Origin: Pristionchus mayeri
Taxonomy: Eukaryota; Nematoda; Chromadorea; Rhabditida; Neodiplogasteridae
Direction: 5' to 3'
Assembly (NCBI GenBank): GCA_036245805.1
Contig: BTRK01000002.1
Location: 7,684,689-7,748,688, forward strand
DNA length: 64,000 nucleotides
This document shows, one piece after another, positions 1 to 12,494 of this stretch (positions within the stretch are counted from its first letter, which is position 1; each line of letters opens with the position of its first letter). Under the pieces are notes generated by a model. It worked only from the letters and a program-made list of their open reading frames with translations. It was not told where the DNA came from and ran no database searches. The position numbers and the translations under genes were made by a program.

Positions 1-1192
1 AGTCGTGAAGTGTGATGAACGTACATCACAAATATACATGTGAGTCGAGTTTGGATCAAAAGACCTACTCGCAATCGGTGCTAATTTCGCAGTTTGGTTC
101 AGTTAATAGTTACCAAAATGAGTTCCTTTCACTGCGCTTCAGTACACATTCTCCTATGGAAACCAAACCTATCTCAGCATGACTCCTCTTACAAGAAGAG
201 CTTATATTTGCGTTATTGTGGTCCTTCCTCATTGCAATCAAATACTGCACTTATCAGAATGTGTAAGCTGAAATTTGCTCATCTAAATCAGTGTATTTCA
301 GAACTTCCTGATTAGATGATAGATAGCGGTCCCACGTTTTTGTGTTTGATAGCATCAGCTACACTTGAACTATCCCTCAACAGCTTCACATAGTTACGGG
401 ATACCTGCGCATTCAGAAAAACGGACTCTAAAAATTATCAACAAAAGTCTTTTTTTTGATCGAATAGAGCAATATTCAAATTTTCGAGAAATCTCATTTT
501 TGAAAAGGGAATGATGCGAGGCATTTAATTTACCTATTGGTAAAGTAGCCCCATAATGTAAGATTAAAGCGCCCCTATATGCAAGCCAGTCTCCTTAACA
601 CGTAAGACAGGACAGATGAGAGCTCACATGGGAATTCTTTCCAGCTTGCACGATTAGTTGTTTTATAATCATGTGATTAATTAGACTAGCACCGAGTTCA
701 ACCACTTTTTTGAAAGCTCATTCAAGGGGCTTCTCAATATTGTATGTGAAGATGTCCAGCCAATTTTTCCTGCAAAACAACAGCGAGCTCAAGTTTTCCA
801 ACATTTACTTGAGAAATTCATTCGTAGTTACCCTGCGTTTTCTTATATGATTTCAAAGCAAGACACAATTCGAATATAAATTATTAAGTGCGAACTATAC
901 CCCTAAATCATGCTACGGACTTGCATCGATACGATTTGAATGGCGCTTTTTAGATGACTTTGAAATGTACCTCCAGAATTGGAAAAAAACTTATGAATCA
1001 GCCTAATAAACATTTACAAATACATTTTAAAATTTTTTTGTTGAAACTACGTTGGCGACAGTGCTGCCCGGGAAGTGGCACTCACGCGATTTATGGTTTT
1101 GGATTAGGGTTTGGGTAAGTGGCAATATGAACAGCTCACGTCTTTTTATAGCTACGAGTTGACTTTATATATAGTTTTGGTTTTTATCAACA
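1..1192. other. Flanking DNA downstream of the first gene
   Basis: AT-rich sequence with no splice-supported coding region. A 73-residue open frame at 94-315 has no recognisable domain and no splice or promoter context. It probably holds the 3' UTR of the minus-strand gene ending at 1193. Confidence 0.5.
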
Positions 1193-4100
1193 TTAAAAAT
1201 CTAACGTCTTCTTGTGTTCGTCTGCGGTGATCTCAATAAAGTCGTCGAATGTGTTTAGAAAAGCATTGACGAGGACTTTAGTCTTCCTGCAATACAATTG
1301 TTGTTGTTGTTTTTAATGTAATTGAATATTTAGATTTGACATTAGAAGAACAATTTGGTTCAGGCAATGCACGTACTTTTCGTAGCTGAGGTGGTAGTGT
1401 ACAGTCTTGTCGTAGAGGCTAGAACGGTAGGCCTATAATTATAACAAATAATAAAAATTATTATTATTATTCAATTATAAATTATACCTGTCCGGCGAGT
1501 CCACCAGCAGTGTATCCAGGAGAAGAGAGGCAATGAGTCGAAGGGCTTACTGAAAGAACAATATCGCTCAATTTTGAACAGAATATACTTAATTTTACTG
1601 CTTTATTTGTTTCGGTATTCATATCTTAAATGTTTGCAAAATAAAGTACCGCTGAATCCTTCGTTGATGGCGATGTCAAAGGACAATTCAGATGTATGAT
1701 TTCTCGATGTGTAGAGAGTGGCGAGAGGACCGGCGAACGACAGTTCGAACGACTTCTCCTTACTGAAAACGCACATGCATTATATCGGTGAATTGATGGA
1801 ATGATAAAATTGTCATAGAACACGGTTTTTAGTGAAAATGTAAGCAAAGGAAGACACCTTCCTCCATAAAACCTTTGTTAACATTTACAAGGTAATTTCT
1901 CAAACGATTCCGCCAACGCACGTTAGCTTGAAATGTTCAGATTATGCTAATCAAACAAAAAATAGAAAATCCGCTTACTGAACGTCGTAGAGTGCGGGCG
2001 TGCGCGACAATTTCGATTCAGTGAAGTCGAATCCTGACGCGATGACCCTTCCGCCGGCGAGTGACTGTAAAGAATGAAGCTATCGATTTTCGAATTTTCG
2101 AAATTCCGAAAGACGTATTTAGGAACTTTCAATTTATGGCTTTGGAATTCTATGGACTCTCATAGTAACGAAGGAATTGGAGCTTTTGTTCACATACGAT
2201 CTTTCAGAATGCTTGGTTATATAATATTAAAACTCAATGTTCAGTCAAAATAAAAATTAGAACTTATTTAGCTAAATACTATGTCAATAGAAGAAAGACA
2301 ATGTCGTACCCCTTTTGTGACGGATCCTTTGATGGTGAAATTGGAGGCGGAGAGAATAGTCAGAGTGCGAGCACTGGTGCCCTTGATGGCGGGAGAGTAC
2401 GACGGATCGTATACGAGACCGGATTCGTAGAACGCTGTAATTATTTATTACAATTTTTAAAAATAAAAAAAATCTGATTACTGCACATTTAGTTTGCCGA
2501 TTTCCATCCTAATTCCCACAAAGAAGGGAGTGTAGGGCACCTAGGCGTAAGCATCACGAGATTAGGGCTTTTCAACAGTTTCCTGATAATCTTGTCTCTT
2601 GATAAGCGTACGCTTATCACTTGTAAGTGTAAGCTTAGAATCTTACGGGCAGTCTCGAAGACGATGTAGATGGCAACGGGCGCGGACTTGAACATCCAGT
2701 TGATGTTGGAGATGAACGCCTTGCCAGAGAACGCCTGGAATTAGATACAATTCTTATCTAGTATCAACCAACCATTGATACTAGATAAGAATTGTATCGG
2801 TTGTTGATACAATTACAGAATATTATGTGCAATAATTTTGTTCCGGTTTGAGCGCCTTTTATCAATGCAAATCATTTTCATGTAAACAAAACAAATTTTA
2901 AAAAATACATTAAGTTCGTATGGCGTCTTGAGTCCGGTAGTCTCGTCTACTTGACCAGCGAGTGTAGCAAGCCTATACATTATAGAATAGTTCACACTAT
3001 TATCTGATATTTAGATATTAACACAAAGTAGCCTTTATGATCGTGTTGTATAGTGTACGTTTGCCCAATGTTACAGTTTCACCCACGTGGTGTCTCCGAG
3101 ATAGATCCTCTCGAGAGTATCCAATGATGACTTGGGTGCGGAGACGTACACTTTACAGGACAATGCGAGGCACTCCGTTAGAGGAAACTGAAATAACGGA
3201 ACTTACACAAATCCTACACTCCTTGTTGCTCTTATTTTTGCAAAGAAAAGAAGTCATCGTCCAATGTTGATCGCAGTATAACCGTTAAATGTCTCTGATT
3301 AAGTCGTTTTGATATGAAAATATGACGCGAACGTTACACATTTTTTAGTCTGAACGGACAAGAAATGGCTTCCTGACCGTTTTCAGTGTTGAGAGGTCGA
3401 ACTCATCGTACAAAACGGCGTTATCGTAGTTGACGAACGCTTCCGCTGGAATTTATTATCATTATCATAGGTAGGTCGTTATGTTGTAGGACGTTATGCA
3501 GCTCGCATCTACAGGGTGCGAGAAAAGTATGGTGACAAGTCTTTTATGTAATATCTCGCGAAGTAATCATAGCATAGATTTCTGCTTTCGCCATTGTATG
3601 CCTGCGAACAGTACCTCCAACAATTGTATCACAGTTCCCCATCTATCGATTTTGTCTTTCAGAGCTTTTCGATTTTCAAGTTCGAAAAAATGGGCCCTTG
3701 GCCCGCAGCTCATTTTTCTCTTTAATTAATAATAAAAAATCTTCGGATAATAATTCCCCCGCTTTCTCAACTTGAGTATGGAGAGCAACCATTCCTCTTT
3801 AAAGTATACTTGTTTAGGCGGAAATACGATATCAGGAAACGGAGAAATGATACGGAATTATCTTTTTGAAAAATCACATTTTCGAATTTCTTTCTCAGCA
3901 TCCATATATTGAGATATAAACTTGTATGTTATATGCAAGGACCGAATTATGAATTTTAGTAGCGTCAAACTGAATGAAAACATGGTTTAAACTACTGAAC
4001 CATACATGATAAAATATGGCTGAAAACGACACTTGGGACAGATTCGAAAAAGGTACAGAAGTAGATTCGCTTTCCCAATTTAAACTGAAAGCATATTTGC

Positions 4101-4683
4101 ACTACTGAATGGACGTGTACCATAATACATACGTTTATATTTTTCTATCATTCTTATTTGATAGACGCGACATCTTTATTCGAGAAAATTTTTTCGAGGG
4201 CCGTTCGTCACAGCTTACTTTTAAATATTTTTAAGCTGTATAACCAAATCTCCAAATTAAATGGGCACATATTTAGACTCGGGCACAAGTGCCATTCTTA
4301 AGAATAAATAATAGAATTCGCCACCTATTACATTGTTGTAATGCGGCATTAAAGAATACGACTCATGCAGTGAGAGAAACATGATCGTTTTTCTTCACTA
4401 AATTTTTAATAAATTAAATCTCGTAATCTAAAAGAAATATTTGGTACATGGTTCAAAAAATTGGGATAAATTAAAACACTGCGCACCAAGTGGGGCTTAA
4501 TTGAATTGTGTCACAATACTTTTCTCGCACCCTGTACACCTACTGCATGAAGCTCTAGGGTGCAAATATGCGATTTTACATCCACATTTCAATGAATACG
4601 TCATGCTAAACTGGAGTTTGAGAGTATTACTCACTCGGAGGTATGAAGAGGCAGGCAGTGAGGATGAAGTATCTCGCCATCAT
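1193..4683 (-). CDS. Secreted 301-residue protein, 11 exons, possibly CUB-like
   Basis: Exons on the minus strand, 5' to 3': 4683-4635, 3445-3378, 3187-3087, 2972-2909, 2734-2647, 2434-2310, 2064-1979, 1762-1650, 1549-1488, 1432-1377, 1286-1193. All ten introns have GT..AG ends and every phase joins without a stop, which is strong evidence for a working gene. The start opens a hydrophobic signal peptide (MMARYFILTACLFIPP). The rest is beta-strand-like with few cysteines, no second membrane segment and no GPI tail, so export is likely. I do not recognise the family. A C-terminal C-x-S-P-G-Y stretch (exon 9) followed by alternating hydrophobic strands resembles nematode CUB-like secreted proteins, but this is weak. 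Intron 1 is enlarged by a 1-kb transposon. There is no obvious trans-splice acceptor at the start, so a further 5' exon is possible. Confidence 0.82.
3512..4534 (+). mobile_element. Non-autonomous Tc1/mariner-type element, copy 1
   Basis: A 1,023-bp element flanked by TA at 3510-3511 and 4535-4536. The ends are inverted repeats beginning CAGGGTGCGAGAAAAGTAT; the match continues to about 26 bp with two mismatches. Two further copies, over 95% identical by eye, lie at 41405-42486 and 47195-48277. This copy lacks two short blocks present in the others: one near 3850 (after the 'cggagaaat' site) and one near 4445. No transposase frame is visible, so it probably moves in trans. It sits in intron 1 of the secreted-protein gene. 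Confidence 0.9.
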
Positions 4684-5634
4684 GGCAGAGTAAGAAGGCG
4701 ACTCAGTGAGTGCTCGGTGCGTAATATGTCATCAGTAGAAGCGCGATTCGTTTTTATAGCGACAATCCAATCGGGTCTTTATCTCTTATCGATCAGTGAT
4801 CGCACTAATATTTCACGGTTACGACTGGCATCGGGTGGGTTGTGCTATGACGCGTCGAGATAGCTAGACCAGTCTCTCGATTCATCATGCTCTCTCGACC
4901 ATCCGTCCGTCTGGGTGCATTATCAGAGGGGATTGCATGTGAATTACACTCTGATTTCCAGGATGAGTGTAGTGATTAAAATAGGAAAGACTTCTGATAT
5001 CACTAATCACACACGAATGATGACAGATTACAGATGAATTACATATGAATGGATTTCCTATTTGAAAGGACACTCAAACATCACTTCTCTAGTTTCTTAT
5101 ACAGGAGTGATCGCACGTATATTCCGAACCTGCTTAGTTGGTTCCATGTCCATCGAGGGTACAACATGCATGTGGAATTTTGTAGTGCAGATTGACCGTC
5201 ACTTATGAATTCTGTTACACAACCAAACATTCCTGAGACAAAATCTAACAGCACCGGCACTACCCCTCATTATGATGCAATCAAATCTCGCGTGTCCCCA
5301 AACACTAACAAAGCCATCGTAAAGAGTCATTAGAAGTAATGGTGGCAGTGTATAGTTTATCAAGAAATAGATTTATTCGGCACTTCTTGGATAATTGCCC
5401 CCCCCCCCTTCATCTCCTAAAAATTCATTTATAGGTGTCATTCCTTGATTTTCTGCCGTACAACCCGTTTTTGATGGGGAGGGAATGATGAATGATATGG
5501 GAGGGTGGTGGGGTGGGTCAAATATCCAAGAAGTGCCCTTTCTTCATTATGTACACCCCGCACAATTCTGGCCGGCAAGATGGGCTGAAGAGACCGTTTC
5601 TTCGAAGCCAACCCTAGATGACATCCATCCATGG
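4684..5634. other. Intergenic, with a G-run-ended inverted repeat at 5376-5540
   Basis: This stretch holds the upstream region of the minus-strand secreted-protein gene. From about 5376 to 5540 an inverted repeat pairs 'ggcacttcttggat' plus a C-run with a G-rich stretch plus 'atccaagaagtgcc'. I see no coding support. Confidence 0.5.
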
Positions 5635-5717
5635 GCACTAGTTCGGATGAGAACTATGACGTCATGCCGCCTTTGATAGATCAAGCATGAAGTCATAGTT
5701 CTCATTCGACCTAGTGC
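5635..5717. repeat. Palindromic MITE of the gcactagg family
   Basis: An imperfect hairpin of about 83 bp whose arms read 'gcactagttcgga' outward and 'atgacgtcatgccgcc' inward. Related copies are at 29353-29440, 44059-44125 and, split by another element, 47179-48346. It contains CRE-like TGACGTCA cores, which the symmetry makes palindromic. Confidence 0.75.
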
Positions 5718-5843
5718 TCTATTAATTGGGTGGACGAGGATCCCGCAACGAAATCACTCTTTACGGTAATAAGTAACACCCGCTTTGGTTATTCTTCTGA
5801 GTAGTACTCTTGAATGTATATTACTACAGCATTCTACTTCAAG

Positions 5844-6060
5844 ATGCCATCGTCACAATCACCTACTATTCTCAGCATAAATTCGGATGTAATCCGGAAG
5901 ATAATCACAGTGGGACTAGATGACATTGATACTATGCGTCTGGTATGATTGTCGTGTCTCTGTTTTCGTAGTTCAATTGTTTTAACATTTGTTTTCAATT
6001 AATTATTGTCGTTAAAGTATATTTTCAGATTTTTCGGAGCTGGCAACTGGACTTGGCGTG
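5844..6060 (+). pseudogene. F-box-like gene fragment (exons 1-2 only)
   Basis: Exon 1 (5844-5942) encodes 33 residues, starting at an ATG 14 nt after a TACAG acceptor and ending at a GTATGA donor. It holds the F-box N-terminal half, with N-S-D-V-I-R-K-I-I and D-T-M-R-L. After an 86-bp intron ending TTTTCAG, exon 2 opens I-F-R-S-W, matching the I-S-P-R-W of intact copies, but reaches TGA within 11 codons. Everything downstream is missing and a composite transposon follows. This is the 5' stub of a family member. Confidence 0.75.
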
Positions 6061-6249
6061 AGAATGCTCAGGAATTGCAAGATGAATATGCGAGTTTCCG
6101 CATATTTTTTTGCATTTTCACTGAAATAAAAAAAAACGTAATTCACACTAGTGTTTCGTTTTTATGAAGGGGCCATTTCAACTGGTTTATTTAGTCGAAA
6201 AGTTCGAGACAGAAATCAGGCTCTCGAAATAGCATATCATAAATGATAT

Positions 6250-9200
6250 ATGAGAGGAATCGCGAGAGAATCGACCATTTCACCCCTGATGGTGGGCGGC
6301 ACTAGGAAAAAAGTTTGTCCTATCTGGAAACTTTTTTTGCCACAAGTACTTCAAATGATGCTCTTTCAAACTGCGTCGTCAGAATTTTGATATCTATCGT
6401 CGTCTTCGAGATTCAGAAGGCCAAACTTGGTACTGTTACTTTTCGACAGTCAAATCGGGACCACTTAAATGGTCATAACTTCGTTCAAAAATAAGATAGA
6501 ACGTCGTTCTTTTTTTAGAAAGAAATCTGAGAACATTCTCTATAACTTATTCCTGGTGCAGCGCGGTTCGAAAATGGCGTAACTTTGCAACTCGGAAAAA
6601 CTGTCTGAGATTTCATGCTTAAGTTATAGTACATATCACGCCTCTCATGAGAGAATCGAGCTGGGCGTGGGAATGGTGAAATTGGTTCTAACCGGTTTTG
6701 GCCATCCTAAGGCATGCCTGAGTGACCCTCGAAGTCTTATTGTTCAGACTTCATTTTGGAGCTTCCTAGACCGGGTCGCAATTCGGCATCACCTACTTCA
6801 AGGGTCGATTTCTCGAAAACGGTGATAGCGTGAGCAAAATTGACCTCTGAGTGACCCCGACTCATTTTTTGACTTCATTTTCGACCCCGACTCATTTTTT
6901 GACTTCATTTTCTCTGAATCCGATTTTGAACAGTGGTACACTTCAGGGAATTTTTTTTTCTTAAAAATGTATGTGCACATGCAGCTCAATTTTTTTAAGT
7001 GAATGCAGCTCAGTGCGAGCTTTCAAATGAGTGGGATAATTTGAAGGCACTAATTCCTCGCACACCGCACGTTTTTTTGGAATGAGGGAAGAGTGAGAAC
7101 AATGGGGGGGGGAGTGAGGGACAATGGGATAATTTCACTTTGCACTCTCAAAAACGCGCGGTGTGGTGAGGAATTAGTGCCTTCAAATTATCTAAAAACG
7201 TAAAAGGGGCGAAACTCTCACCACCGTGTCCGTATTTTGTTGGCAAAACACTCATTTGATAGATCTCGCTGAGCTGCATTCACTTAGAAAATTTGAGATG
7301 CATGTGCACCTACATTTTTGAGAAAAATGCCCTGAAGTGTACTACTGTTCAAAATCGGATTCAGAGAAAATGGTTTAGATAGATCGATAGAGCTCAAAAA
7401 ATGAGTAGGGGTCACTCAGAGGTCAATTTTGCTCACTATATCACCGTTTTCGAGAAATCGGCAATTGAAGTAGGTGATGCCGAATTGCGACCCGGTGTAG
7501 GAAGCTACAAAATGAAGTCTGCACAATATGACTTCGAGGGTCACTCAGAAATGCCTTGGGATGGCTAAAACCGGTTTTTAGAACTCAATTCACGATTTTC
7601 CTCCATTCCCATGAATGGCAAATCCAGCTCGATTCTCTCATGAGAGGCGTGATATATGAGTGACTATCTGAGAGAACTGACCAGAGGCCGTACAGCAAAA
7701 AATAAAGTGTTAATTTTAAGATGTTCGTAGGGGTAACTTTTCACGTAGAGTGCGAAAATCGACCTTAGAAAGCCGTATCTCTAACCGCTCGTTTTCTGTA
7801 GCACGCCTCAACGTCGAGGTTTTCCTAACTTTTGAACGGATCATCCAAACCCAACACATAGCAGTAATTCTGAAATATTTCGACGAGATAAGCATATTTA
7901 CTGTTGGAAGTAAAATGCCAGCTCATCTGATAAAAAAATTATGACCAGTTGAATTCTCAAAATGCTCACCCTGAAATTGGTTTTCGCGAATGTACAAATT
8001 AAATTATCCTATTCGATTCCCCGTTAAAAGTTACCCCTAATTGCAAAATTTTACCAAAATAACTGTGTCGAAAAGTGGTTTCCCGAATAAAGGAAAAAGT
8101 AGGGGTGGTTATTTTCGCCCATTTTTACGCAGTTTCCTGCAGAATCTTCGTGAATTACGATCAGTTCGCAACTTTTTCGACGATTCTACACTTGGGAAGA
8201 AATATGAAACAGAAAAACTCCGAGTTTTGAGAATTTCTGAAAACTCGATTTTCTCAACTACGACATTTCCCATTTTTATGCATTTATAACATCTCATTTT
8301 CAAATCACATCCCACTACTGCCCATTAAATCTTGTAGAACGTACCAACAGAAGTCGGAAAATTTACATAGAAGCAGTCCTAGTGAGAATAATTCTAAATG
8401 CTATTCACCTGAAAACGCAATGTCGACGGTGGGTAAAATATTCAAATCGATCATTTGACAACTTGAAAGTATTTTGATCTGTGTTGTGGTTATTTAAACT
8501 CTGCCAATCTCACTTACTCTAAATCAGCGCATAAATAACAGCTTAACGTAAATTGAAAAAATCGAAAATCTGAGCATTGAAAATCAAAAAAAAATTGAAA
8601 ACGATGAATACTCCTTGTGGTCAACCCAATCCTATGAAATGCTTACGGAAACACATGAAACAAGCAAAATATCGGCTATTAATGCAAAACTGTACTCTAA
8701 ATCGTATTTTATTCGTTTGCTTCCCTCGCGAAATCGTGTTTTTAACCAACAATTAGTCTGGTGCAGACACATGAGGCCAGCCAATATGTTAATTTTCCGA
8801 CTCCTGTTGGTACGTATAACGTACCAACAGGAGTCGGAAAAGCAAGATTTTATGGGGAGTAGTGGGATGTGATTTGGAAATGATATGTCATAAATGCATA
8901 AAAATGTCGGAGTTGGAAAATCGAGTTTTCAGAAATTCTCAAAACCCAGAGTTTTTCAGGTTCATATTTCTTCCCAAGTGTAGAATCGTCAAAAAAAGTT
9001 GAGAACTGATCGTAACTCACGAAGGTTCTGCAGGAAACTGCGTAAAAATGGGCGAAAATAACCACCCCTTCTTTTTCCTTTATTCGGGAAACCACTTTTC
9101 GACACAGTTATTTTGGTACAATTTTGCAATTAGGGGTAACTTTTAACGGGGAATCGAATAGGATAATTTAATTTGTACATTCGCGAAAACCAATTTCAGG

Positions 9201-10090
9201 GTGAGCATTTTGAGAATTCAACTGGTCATAATTTTTTTATCAGATGAGCTGGCATTTTACTTCCAACAGTAAAAATGCTTATTTCGTCGAGATATTTCAG
9301 AATTACTAGCTATGTGTTGGGTTTGGATGATCCGTTAAAAAGTTAGAAAAACCGACCTCGACGTTGAGGCGTGCTACAGAAAACGAGGGGTTAGAGATAC
9401 GGCTTTCTAAGGTCGATTTTCGTACTCTACGTGAAAAGTTACCCCTAGGAAGATCTTAAAATCAACACTTTATTTTTCGTTGTACGGCATATAGGTTGAA
9501 TTGGTCAATTCTCTCAGATAGTCACTCATATGTCCCTCGCTTTTCGCCAAAAATGAAGGAAATCGGAGTATAAACACAAAAAAGGGCTCACTTTCGTACA
9601 ACGCACTCAAAATGCCTTCCGGAAAAGAGTCCTTCCGTATCTTCAATTGGCCTGATTTGGGCTCAAAATCATTCAAAAACATCTAAAACAACATTATAAG
9701 TTTCAACTCCCCATATTATAACACTTCCATTGGTCATCAATGGTCACCTTAGCGAAAATTTGAAAATCGATATTTTGACCAATTTCGACATGCGGGATGG
9801 ACACAAATGCACTAAATGGGTTTCAAATAATGCAAATACATAACTCGAAACAGCTCAAACAAAAAGGGCTCCTGAAAAGAGGATATTTCGAATGAAGAAT
9901 CCAGGGAAAGACGCGAAACCGTGCTTTAGGTCAAAATAGAAATAGAGATTCGGATTATGGATGGAAATGTAGAATACGATGAGCTAAACATTTCATCTGT
10001 TGAGAGTGAGTTTCTATCTTATAGTTGAAGCGTGCTACAGAGCCTGGACTCTGGAAAAAAACGAAAAAACTTGCAGCATTTTTTCCCAAT
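6250..10090. mobile_element. Composite foldback transposon (host element)
   Basis: An element starting at about 6250 with 'atgagaggaatcgcgagag'. The same family of ends marks the elements at 17172-21248 and 61674-62978. The blocks 6310-6630 and 9531-10060 match the 62-kb copy in reverse-complement order, so both derive from one element. In this copy a 2.9-kb block (6637-9526) is inserted in the middle. The right end is truncated in the shared central module (about 10020-10090). No transposase frame is visible. Confidence 0.65.
6637..9526. mobile_element. Nested pair of palindromic elements with CATAT duplication
   Basis: Inserted into the host element and flanked by CATAT at 6632-6636 and 9527-9531; the 62-kb homologue shows the uninterrupted site. 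It contains two palindromes back to back. The first (6637-7652) has ends CACGCCTCTCATGAGAG and a centre near 7110. The second (7657-9526) has ends GAGTGACTATCTGAGAG and long arms. Around 8340-8840 the second carries a further inverted repeat with ends GTACCAACAGGAGTCGGAAAA. None contains a recognisable transposase. Confidence 0.7.
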
Positions 10091-11868
10091 GTACGCCCCT
10101 GTTTTGGAAACTACGCTACGCCTTCCGTTGGAAATTATTTTTTCGTTCGGCATTTTCAGTTATGTGCTGCAATGTACAATCATTTTGGATGTTATGAATC
10201 TTTCATTGATGACGTGTATTCATGTATGTTACATTATTATGTTAAATGTAGGCTAGAGAAAATATAAAAAGTTAGAAAATGTCAAAAACAGGTTAAAAAA
10301 AAGCAGAATTTCATTGTTTTTTGTTGGGTCGTTTTTTCCCGAGAACTAGATGCCCACCGATACTAGCCGGATAATATGTGAAAGGGCAAGAGTTGATAAT
10401 AATGATAACAAAGAAAAACCAGTCTTTCAACCATAGAGAGAGACGAGAGATATCAATATGCCACCTTTTCGATGTTCAAATTTCGGCATAAATTTTCTGA
10501 AAAATCCTTCTCATGAATACGTAATTGGATTCCTACCTAATTAGGGATAGCAAGTGACCATGTAATGTACTTCACACATAACAATCGCTTTGCTCTCTAC
10601 GTTGACCGGGGGAAGCAGAATAAGTTCAAAATTCTGCTCGAAAAAACCATCGTAGTGCGGATTACTCCATAGACTCTTCGTTAAATTAGGGAACACGTCC
10701 TAGATTTAAAGCTTTACGTTTGCTAATAACTATATTTGACGTACTTCACAATAGTGGGCTTCAAATATGTGTATGTGTAGCAGATTCCATCAGCTACTTC
10801 TAATTTATTGATCAAAATCAATAAATAAATAATCATCTCAAAAATACAATCATTTTGTAATTCATTCTCATCACTGCAGTCATACTGTAGCCCAAGTTGG
10901 TTGCGTCCATTTTTTTTTTTACTTTTTTTTTTTTTACTATTATCCCATTCCATTATTTGAATTTTCCCGCATTTCTAGACTCATTCCAAAGTTGTACCGC
11001 ATTCATGAGCGTCAACGAAAGGGAGTGGCCTAAATTTGCGATGACTTTTCCTTCTTGTCCACTTCCCATGCGTTGTGTACGTTGAACGGTTGCATCTCGC
11101 CGTTTCTCTCACTTTGGTCATCACTTTGACCTTCCTTCACCAATACTAGGTTCACTTTCCTAGTCGTTCAGTTTAATAGTCGAGCATATCGCTTTGCCGA
11201 CTATTCTCGTCACATTTGACTCAGTTTTCATATTAATCGAGTTGTCATCACGTTTCCTTCTCAGTCTCCAACGGTTGCCGAGGACTCACTAGTCTAAGGT
11301 TGCGTAGGACACACACGGCACACATCTGCTGCCACTCCATTCCAACCTACCCAAGGTTGCTCAGGACAAATCCGAAGGTATATTTTCCCTCCTCCAACGG
11401 ATCAATATCCCCGAGGGTGCCCTATTTCCTCCCCTTGACCTACCCCCTTTCTTACCCTTTTTTCTTGTCAAATCAAGTAAATAAATAAATATTTCTTTCA
11501 CGCATCGTCCTTTGCCACATATAACAGACTTTCCCACTGGAAAACCTGTACAGTATGCCTATCTCTGTTTTGCCAAGAAATGTGTGCCTTTTAAAATCTC
11601 GTAGAAATGTCGACTGTTCTAACTTCGAACCTTCATTGCTCACGATCTATTGATCGAAAAGGTCTGTACTACTGGTTGTCATAGAGAGCATCGAAGCCCA
11701 CACCAACTACAAAAAATCATAAACTGATTGGTCAAGGTTAAATAAAGGAGAAGTGAATAGTGCGCATACATGAAAAAAGAAAGAAACTTTCCGAACAACC
11801 TAATATATTGAAAACGAGGTACAACAGTGTATTTCTTCCCAATTACATTTATCATCTATTACTCACCG
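10091..11868. other. Intergenic, no gene supported
   Basis: Low-complexity poly-T at 10908-10936, then a T/C-rich stretch with degenerate 'aaggttgcgtaggacac'-like repeats near 11300-11370. I see no splice-supported coding region, RNA gene or clear mobile element. Confidence 0.45.
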
Positions 11869-11967
11869 ATGATTTCGTCCGAAGAGCTCACTCTTCATAA
11901 TTTGAACTCGGACCTGATTCGAAAGATCATCAGTGTGGGACTGGAAAATAGAGACGTGATGAGGCTG
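11869..11967 (+). pseudogene. Solitary F-box-like exon 1
   Basis: Thirty-three codons from ATG to M-R-L, homologous to exon 1 of the neighbouring copies (S-S-E-E-L at the start, N-S-D-L-I-R-K-I-I in the F-box half). The GT donor expected after the CTG codon has been lost, and no other exon follows before the next copy begins at 12262. It is a tandem-duplication remnant. Confidence 0.75.
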
Positions 11968-12494
11968 CTATGCGTATTTAGTGAAATGAGATCGCCCATT
12001 CTTGCGAAGCCTCGCCGTGTGATTTTCCGAAACCAGCTAATCTAAATCTCTGCGCCATCTGTAATCTGAACAATATCCTACCGAATTGTCCTTCAACGAA
12101 TTCCCTTTCGAAAATATCTTTGACAGCCGCTTTTTTTCCGAAATTTGACTTTCAATCGCAGTTGTAACCTATTCCTATATTATGTTGTTAGAATTATCGT
12201 TGTTAGCTTATTATTTGTGTTTGAACATATTGAATCACCTATAAATTATTATATTTTAGAGATGTCGTCGTCAGAAGAGCTCAATCTCAGTAATCTGAAT
12301 TCTGACGTAATCCGAAAAGTTATTAGAATGGGACTGAAAAGTATCGACACAATGATACTGGTAAGCTTTGAAACAAAATTAAACAATAGGTTACCCATCC
12401 GAAATGTTCAGATATCCCCGAAATGGAACGCACTAGTTGTAGAGCGGCTCCATAATCGAAAACCTCTTCCGGCTATTGAATATTTTGACTGGCA

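Noticed and set aside
2489..2572. Extra exon (V-P-Y-T-P-F-F-V-G-I) in the secreted-protein gene
   Set aside because: Its phase does not fit the neighbouring exons, whereas skipping it joins them perfectly.
5399..5408. Homopolymer C run as an assembly gap marker
   Set aside because: Similar G/C runs occur at the ends of several palindromic repeats here, so it is probably genuine repeat sequence.
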